From Nageia nagi (taxonomy: Eukaryota; Pinophyta): 64,000 nt of DNA. Location of the stretch: contig JBITNC010000001.1 in assembly GCA_050084985.1 (NCBI GenBank), forward strand, positions 115,010,001 to 115,074,000. The letters are read 5' to 3'. The translations under genes were made by a program, and so were the position numbers. This document shows positions 60,031 to 64,000 of this stretch, one piece after another. Every line of letters begins with the position of its first letter. The first letter of the stretch is position 1. Under the pieces are notes generated by a model, which was not told the DNA's origin, made no database searches, and saw nothing but the letters and a program-made list of their open reading frames with translations.

Positions 60031-60860
60031 GTACCTTTCTAGGGTTTATCCAATTTAGCATTCAATTCCACACTTATTTACAAATTAGGGCATCAATTAA
60101 CATGCTCATAAACCATCTAAAACATGCACTCAAATTGGAATATAACAGTAGTAGCTAAATTTGATATAAAGCTCATATAACATGAGATCATGACCAAAAC
60201 TGAGGTACAAATTAGATCTATAACATAATAAAAATATAGCTCCAAAATATTCTAATTCACATATATTCCCTTGCATAATGTACATAGTAGCATAGTAGAG
60301 ATTTATAAGAACATTCATTCATATTCAAGATGAAAAATGAGAGCTAATATCATCAATAATCAACCAAGAATAAGTGTAGGGTTGTAACAAGCCTATAACA
60401 AGTTCTTGAGTAAAGCCCAAGACACTAAAATACTAAAACTAGACTCCTCAAGGCTAGCACAAGTCTAAAGAAGGCTCCTAAACTAGGCATAAGTCTCAAG
60501 ATGCCTTCTAATGGTTGGCACAAGTTTCCAAATGCAAGAATGATAGAGACAAGCTCTCTAAGAGATGTAGAAGTGTAGATAAGCCACTTCTAAGATAGGG
60601 AGTATCCCTAATCCCTAGAATGTAGATAAGGGTATCATCCCTAAGGTCTAAATGATCCAAGATGGAATACATAAGATGATATTCAAGTGGTGAATATTAC
60701 CTCCTTTTATAGGTGCTTTTACCTTGAAATTACCATTAATTAAACTCCTAGTTAACTTGGAATAAAATAAATTTCTTCAGGTTGAATTTTCCTTGCTAAT
60801 TTCGATGTGCATGATGTTCAAAGACTGGCTCAATAGGAGAACTTCAAAATGTAATATCTC
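60031..60860. other. Stretch between PPR fragments
   Basis: No gene recognised. 60370-60660 contains repeated AAGTCT/CTCCTMA words in a purine-rich strand; origin unknown. Confidence 0.4.
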
Positions 60861-61700
60861 CCTTATTTATTGATAAAACCATGTCATATAACCTATTAAA
60901 ATGATTAGCAAAAGATTCTCCATCCATTCCAAAAGATAAATCGATGATCCAATACTCATGGTAAAGGTTTTGCCTTCTTTAAGGTTTTTCCAAATTGGTG
61001 ACATTTCATGCATCTTATCAAATAATTCTCCAACCTTGTGTATTCTTCCATATTTTGCATGCATGTCTTAGTCCTTTTCTAAAAAATCTAATTTGTGAAT
61101 ATAGTGTAATAATTTTAGACCATGAAAAAATGTTTGCATCATACATCTTGTCAAACAATTCAAGGGCCTTATGTATTCTTTCATATTTTGCATACATGTC
61201 TTAGGGATATTTTTTGAAAAAATATTTTAGATGCATTATGCAATCATTGTAGACCATAAAACTGTGTTTGAATCATGCATCTTATCAAAAAATTATTTGT
61301 ATTCCATGAAACTATGTATTCTTCTACAATGTTAGAAAATCTATTTTGTGCATATCCTACCACCATTGTAATCCAATATTCATAATAACCTACATGACCA
61401 AGAAGTTCAACAATGTATGTATAATAATTCAATAAGAGTTACTAATGCTATTAAAGTATTTACAAACCTCATCCAGTAGACCTACATGACTGCCTGCAAG
61501 TAGAACACATATAAAGATTATGCTATTAGGGTTGGTTCCTAAGTGCTTCATCATATCAAAGAGTTTAAGGGCATACTTTATATAGCCATGAATTGCATAT
61601 CATCCAATCATTATATTCCATGAACCTATTTACATCATGCATCTTGTCAAATAATTAATATGCCTTATGAATGATACCAAACTTACAATACATATCTATC
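60861..61700 (-). pseudogene. PPR gene fragments 2-5, degenerate
   Basis: Several PPR pieces in minus orientation. At 61000-61064 MHAKYGRIHKVGELFDKMHE; at about 61140-61200 DMYAKYERIHKALELFDKMY; near 61340-61380 WITMVVGYAQNRF; near 61390-61432 MNYYTYIVELLGHVGYYE. At 61450-61560 lies a longer colinear part, LFDMMKHLGTNPNSIIFICV followed by HVGLLDEVCKYF, the usual end region of a PLS-class PPR array. Then 61600-61685 gives ALIDMYCKFGIIHKAY and LFDKMHDVN. The pieces are partly duplicates of each other and none is long enough to be a gene. PPR proteins normally have ten or more repeats in one exon. Confidence 0.8.
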
Positions 61701-61836
61701 AGAGCATTTGTCATAATAAAATCATAATGATCATGAAAAACTTGAAGGTTGATCTAAATTCAAATTTATTATCATTCAAACAAACAAGAATTTGGGACAA
61801 ATACATCCTTAATTTATTACATACAAAACTTAAGGG

Positions 61837-61878
61837 ACAGTCTTTGGCATAATGCCCTAGTTGTTGGCATTTGAAGCA
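61837..61878 (-). pseudogene. Retrotransposon Gag CCHC zinc knuckle fragment
   Basis: Minus strand encodes CFKCQQLGHYAKDC, a complete C-x2-C-x4-H-x4-C knuckle, with about 20 open codons before it (EFSWVQSFKPASSYDYFS) and open text after it. It lies between PPR fragments. Knuckle spelling is unlike A, B, C, D, E or F, so it comes from another element. Confidence 0.7.
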
Positions 61879-62089
61879 TGAAAAATAATCATAAGATGAA
61901 GCTGGTTTGAAACTTTGTACCCAAGAAAATTCTTTTAATTATAGTTTATTATGAATTCCATAAATACCAAGCAAATAAGTCTACATTATAAATATATGCT
62001 TGTAATACTTAGCCAAACATGCTTGTAATACATTGTAAAAACATGCTAGTAAGTTGGCAAAAAATGTGCTTGTAATACTTAACCAAACA

Positions 62090-62220
62090 CAAAAGAAATA
62101 TGTGGTTCCCAAGTGCTTCATTAGATCAAAGTTTAAGGGCATCCTTATTGTATCCATGAATTTCATATCCTCCAATCATAACAATCCATGATACTACCTA
62201 TTTGGTGCTTGTAACAGAAT
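62090..62220 (-). pseudogene. PPR fragment 6
   Basis: Minus strand repeats the W-I-V-M-I-G-G-Y-E-I-H-G-Y type unit and LMKHLG, corresponding to 61500-61620. It looks like a partial duplicate of fragment 5. Confidence 0.6.
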
Positions 62221-62559
62221 GCAAGAATAAGGGAATTTGTGGAAATAATCCTTTTTTAGTTGAATCCTATATATGTTGCAACTTATGTCATACTTTCAAA
62301 TATTTATGTTGGAGTAGGCAATTATGTTTCAAATATTTTCTCTTAAAATGGATGTATCTACTTAGTGCTTGTAAATTGAATATTGTGATAGCAATATTAT
62401 AGAGTATATTTAAATCATTTAAGCATAATTGAAACTGTAGAGCATATTTGAATCATTTGGAATTTGAGCATAATTGAAATTAGAAAGCATATTTGAATCA
62501 TTTGAGCATAATTGAAGCTATAGATCATATTTAAATCATTTGAATATAATAATATAATA

Positions 62560-62860
62560 AGATTCATTCATGCTATTAAAGTATTTATAACCATCATCCA
62601 CTAGACTTTGCATGGCTACATGCAAGTAGAAGACACACAAAGGTTATGCTATTAGGGTTGGTTCCCAAGTGCTTCATCTATTAAATATTTTAAGGGAATC
62701 CTTGATTCAACCTATCATTATGGTCCATGAAACTTTTTTTTGCATAGTCTGCACTACAAATAAGGTCAACAATGCATGCATAATGATTCATCTCAAGAAT
62801 GATGCAATAGGACCTTATGTATTCTTCCACATTCTACATACATGTCTATTAGGGCATAGA
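62560..62860 (-). pseudogene. PPR fragment 7
   Basis: Minus strand gives ALIDMYVECGRIHKV at about 62808-62860. Near 62575-62690 it repeats the KHLGTNP...LVDDGYKYF end-region text of 61450-61560. Near-duplicate spellings (GTTCCCAAGTGCTTCAT at 62659 and GTTCCTAAGTGCTTCAT at 61535) show that copies of one PPR gene were scattered here. Confidence 0.7.
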
Positions 62861-62924
62861 TCAAAATTAAATTTCACCTTGTTTATGATGTGGTTAGGTA
62901 TAAGGATATTTTTTTTCAAACATC

Positions 62925-64000
62925 ATGGCAAAATCTTGGCTACAAACACCTAGAAATAGTGAGGACTATGTATATGGTGTTGAGGAATTCATTGATTTTG
63001 TAAGAAAGAATTCAAGTAACCCTAAAAGAATTAGATGTCCATGTTGTATATGCTAAAATATGGAAATTATTGGTTTTTAAAAGGTTTTTTAGCACCTATT
63101 TTTATATGGAATGGACAAGACATATAAAATATCTATTATTTTTTTGCATGGAGAAAAACTATCTATTATTAACGAATATGCATTAGACACATGCACTACC
63201 ATGGATGAGTGTCCAAATATGGAAGGTGTACAAGATGATATTATTGAAATATTCAATTTCAATTGCTTAAAGAGTGGAAAATAACTATGAGATAATGATG
63301 TCAAGTTCCAATTTTCTCTTGATGAATTCCACTCCTTGGTTGAAGATGCTGACAAACAACCATTATATCCAAGCTATACAAAGTTCACAAAATTATCGAC
63401 ATTAGCTAAATTATATTACCTCAAAGCAAAATATGGTTGGTAATACAAAATATTTGGTGAGTTATTAATGTTGCTAAAAGATATGCTCCTAATTTATAAT
63501 ACATTTCCAAAGTCCCCATATGTGGTGAAGAAATTGTTGAAGCCACTGGGATTAAATTATGTAATGATACATGCATGTAAAAATGACTGTATTTTATAGA
63601 AAGATTATGATAATATTCAAGCTTGCCCAAAATATGTTACTTATCATTGAAAAATTGACCCTTATTAAAAAATCAAACAAGATGTTAAGGTTCTTGTCAA
63701 GGTATTGAGGTATTTACCCATTGACCAGAGGTTGAAGAGAATGTATAGGTAAATATCTTTGTTTATACCACTAGCTTTATTGTATTTATTTCTTTCATCA
63801 ATGTTAGACGTTGCTAAAGTGAGCTTTTTTCTTCTTGTAACTCTGTAATGGTTTTTAAGAATATGAGATGGCATTCCTAGCATAAGAGTTTAGATGCAAA
63901 AATTCAACATCTAGTTGACTATCCAACATGGAAAATGATAGGTGTTAAGTGGTTGAATTTTATTGATGATCCACACAATGTACAATTGGCAATTGCAACC
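62925..64000 (+). pseudogene. CACTA (En/Spm) TNP2-type transposase, 5' part, broken
   Basis: Begins at ATG 62925 with MAKSWLQTPRNSEDYVYGVE, then RIRCPC, the N-terminal transposase-associated domain of plant CACTA elements. Stops follow near 63054. From about 63330 the TNP2 catalytic part reads KLSTLAKLYYLKAKYGW, LLMLLKDMLL, KLLKPLGLNYVMIHACKNDC and ILYRKDYDNIQACPKY. After VLRYLPIDQRLKRMY an apparent intron (GT at 63749, AG at 63858-63859) separates NMRWHS from LVDYPTWKM and VKWLNFIDDPHNVQLAIAT at the right edge. TNP2 catalyses cut-and-paste transposition. In-frame stops show it is dead. No terminal CACTA repeat was identified in the window. Confidence 0.85.

Noticed and set aside
62752-62765. 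CACTACAAATAAGG resembling a CACTA terminal end just upstream of TNP2
   Set aside because: PPR fragment text continues through both sides of it, and there is no subterminal repeat or matching end.
1-64000. CRISPR arrays, bacterial operons, rRNA or tRNA genes
   Set aside because: Nothing of the kind is visible; the short direct repeats are retrotransposon leader, 3' noncoding or LTR repeats. tRNA-like words are only primer-binding sites.

Overview
This is a repeat-dominated, AT-rich plant nuclear window. The evidence is plant-type Ty1/copia polyproteins primed by initiator tRNA-Met, pentatricopeptide-repeat (PPR) gene fragments and a CACTA/TNP2 transposase. Deep LTR nesting and long decayed intergenic space suggest a large genome, most likely a gymnosperm; that last step is inference. 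I see no intact host gene. Every coding region is a mobile-element gene or a broken gene fragment.

The centre (11117-51330, about 63% of the window) is a five-level nest of Ty1/copia LTR retrotransposons. Each level is bounded by a matching 5-bp target-site duplication (TSD) that I read directly. E (+, 11117-51330, ATTCT) is interrupted in its RNase H by D (+, 15513-49927, CATTT). D is interrupted in its 5' leader by C (+, 16576-44287, AAACC). C is interrupted in its integrase by B (-, 22444-41111, AAAAA). B is interrupted in its 3' LTR by A (+, 24370-33741, ATGCA). A is the youngest: two 500-bp LTRs differing at about 8 positions by hand count. A, C, D, E and two decayed copies (F at the left edge, minus strand; G at 56.5-57.8 kb, minus strand) share sequence features and form one superfamily. 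B belongs to a different Copia lineage, with LTRs of about 2 kb, a leader of about 50 nt and three CCHC knuckle positions.

The A/C/D/E elements have an unusual layout. A leader of up to 3.5 kb separates the primer-binding site from gag, and its last 700-800 nt are conserved between copies. About 0.9 kb of noncoding sequence lies between the RNase H stop and the polypurine tract. In A this 3' segment holds seven tandem hairpin units with compensatory base changes, the most interesting novel signal here. A's leader also carries a fragment of a host PPR gene.

Left flank (1-11116): 1-2581 truncated Copia F; 2582-5140 its probable leader; 5725-6690 a decayed Ty3/gypsy RT-RNase H; 8830-10530 an unidentified multi-exon-like remnant. 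Right flank (51331-64000): 52306-55426 a decayed gene with a D-G/QFK...HGKG...DG.G..VKR signature, probably a transposase-like gene; 56.5-57.8 kb Copia G (LTR plus leader); 59.9-62.9 kb scattered minus-strand PPR fragments with one Gag zinc knuckle among them; 62925 to the right edge a decayed CACTA TNP2 transposase that leaves the window.
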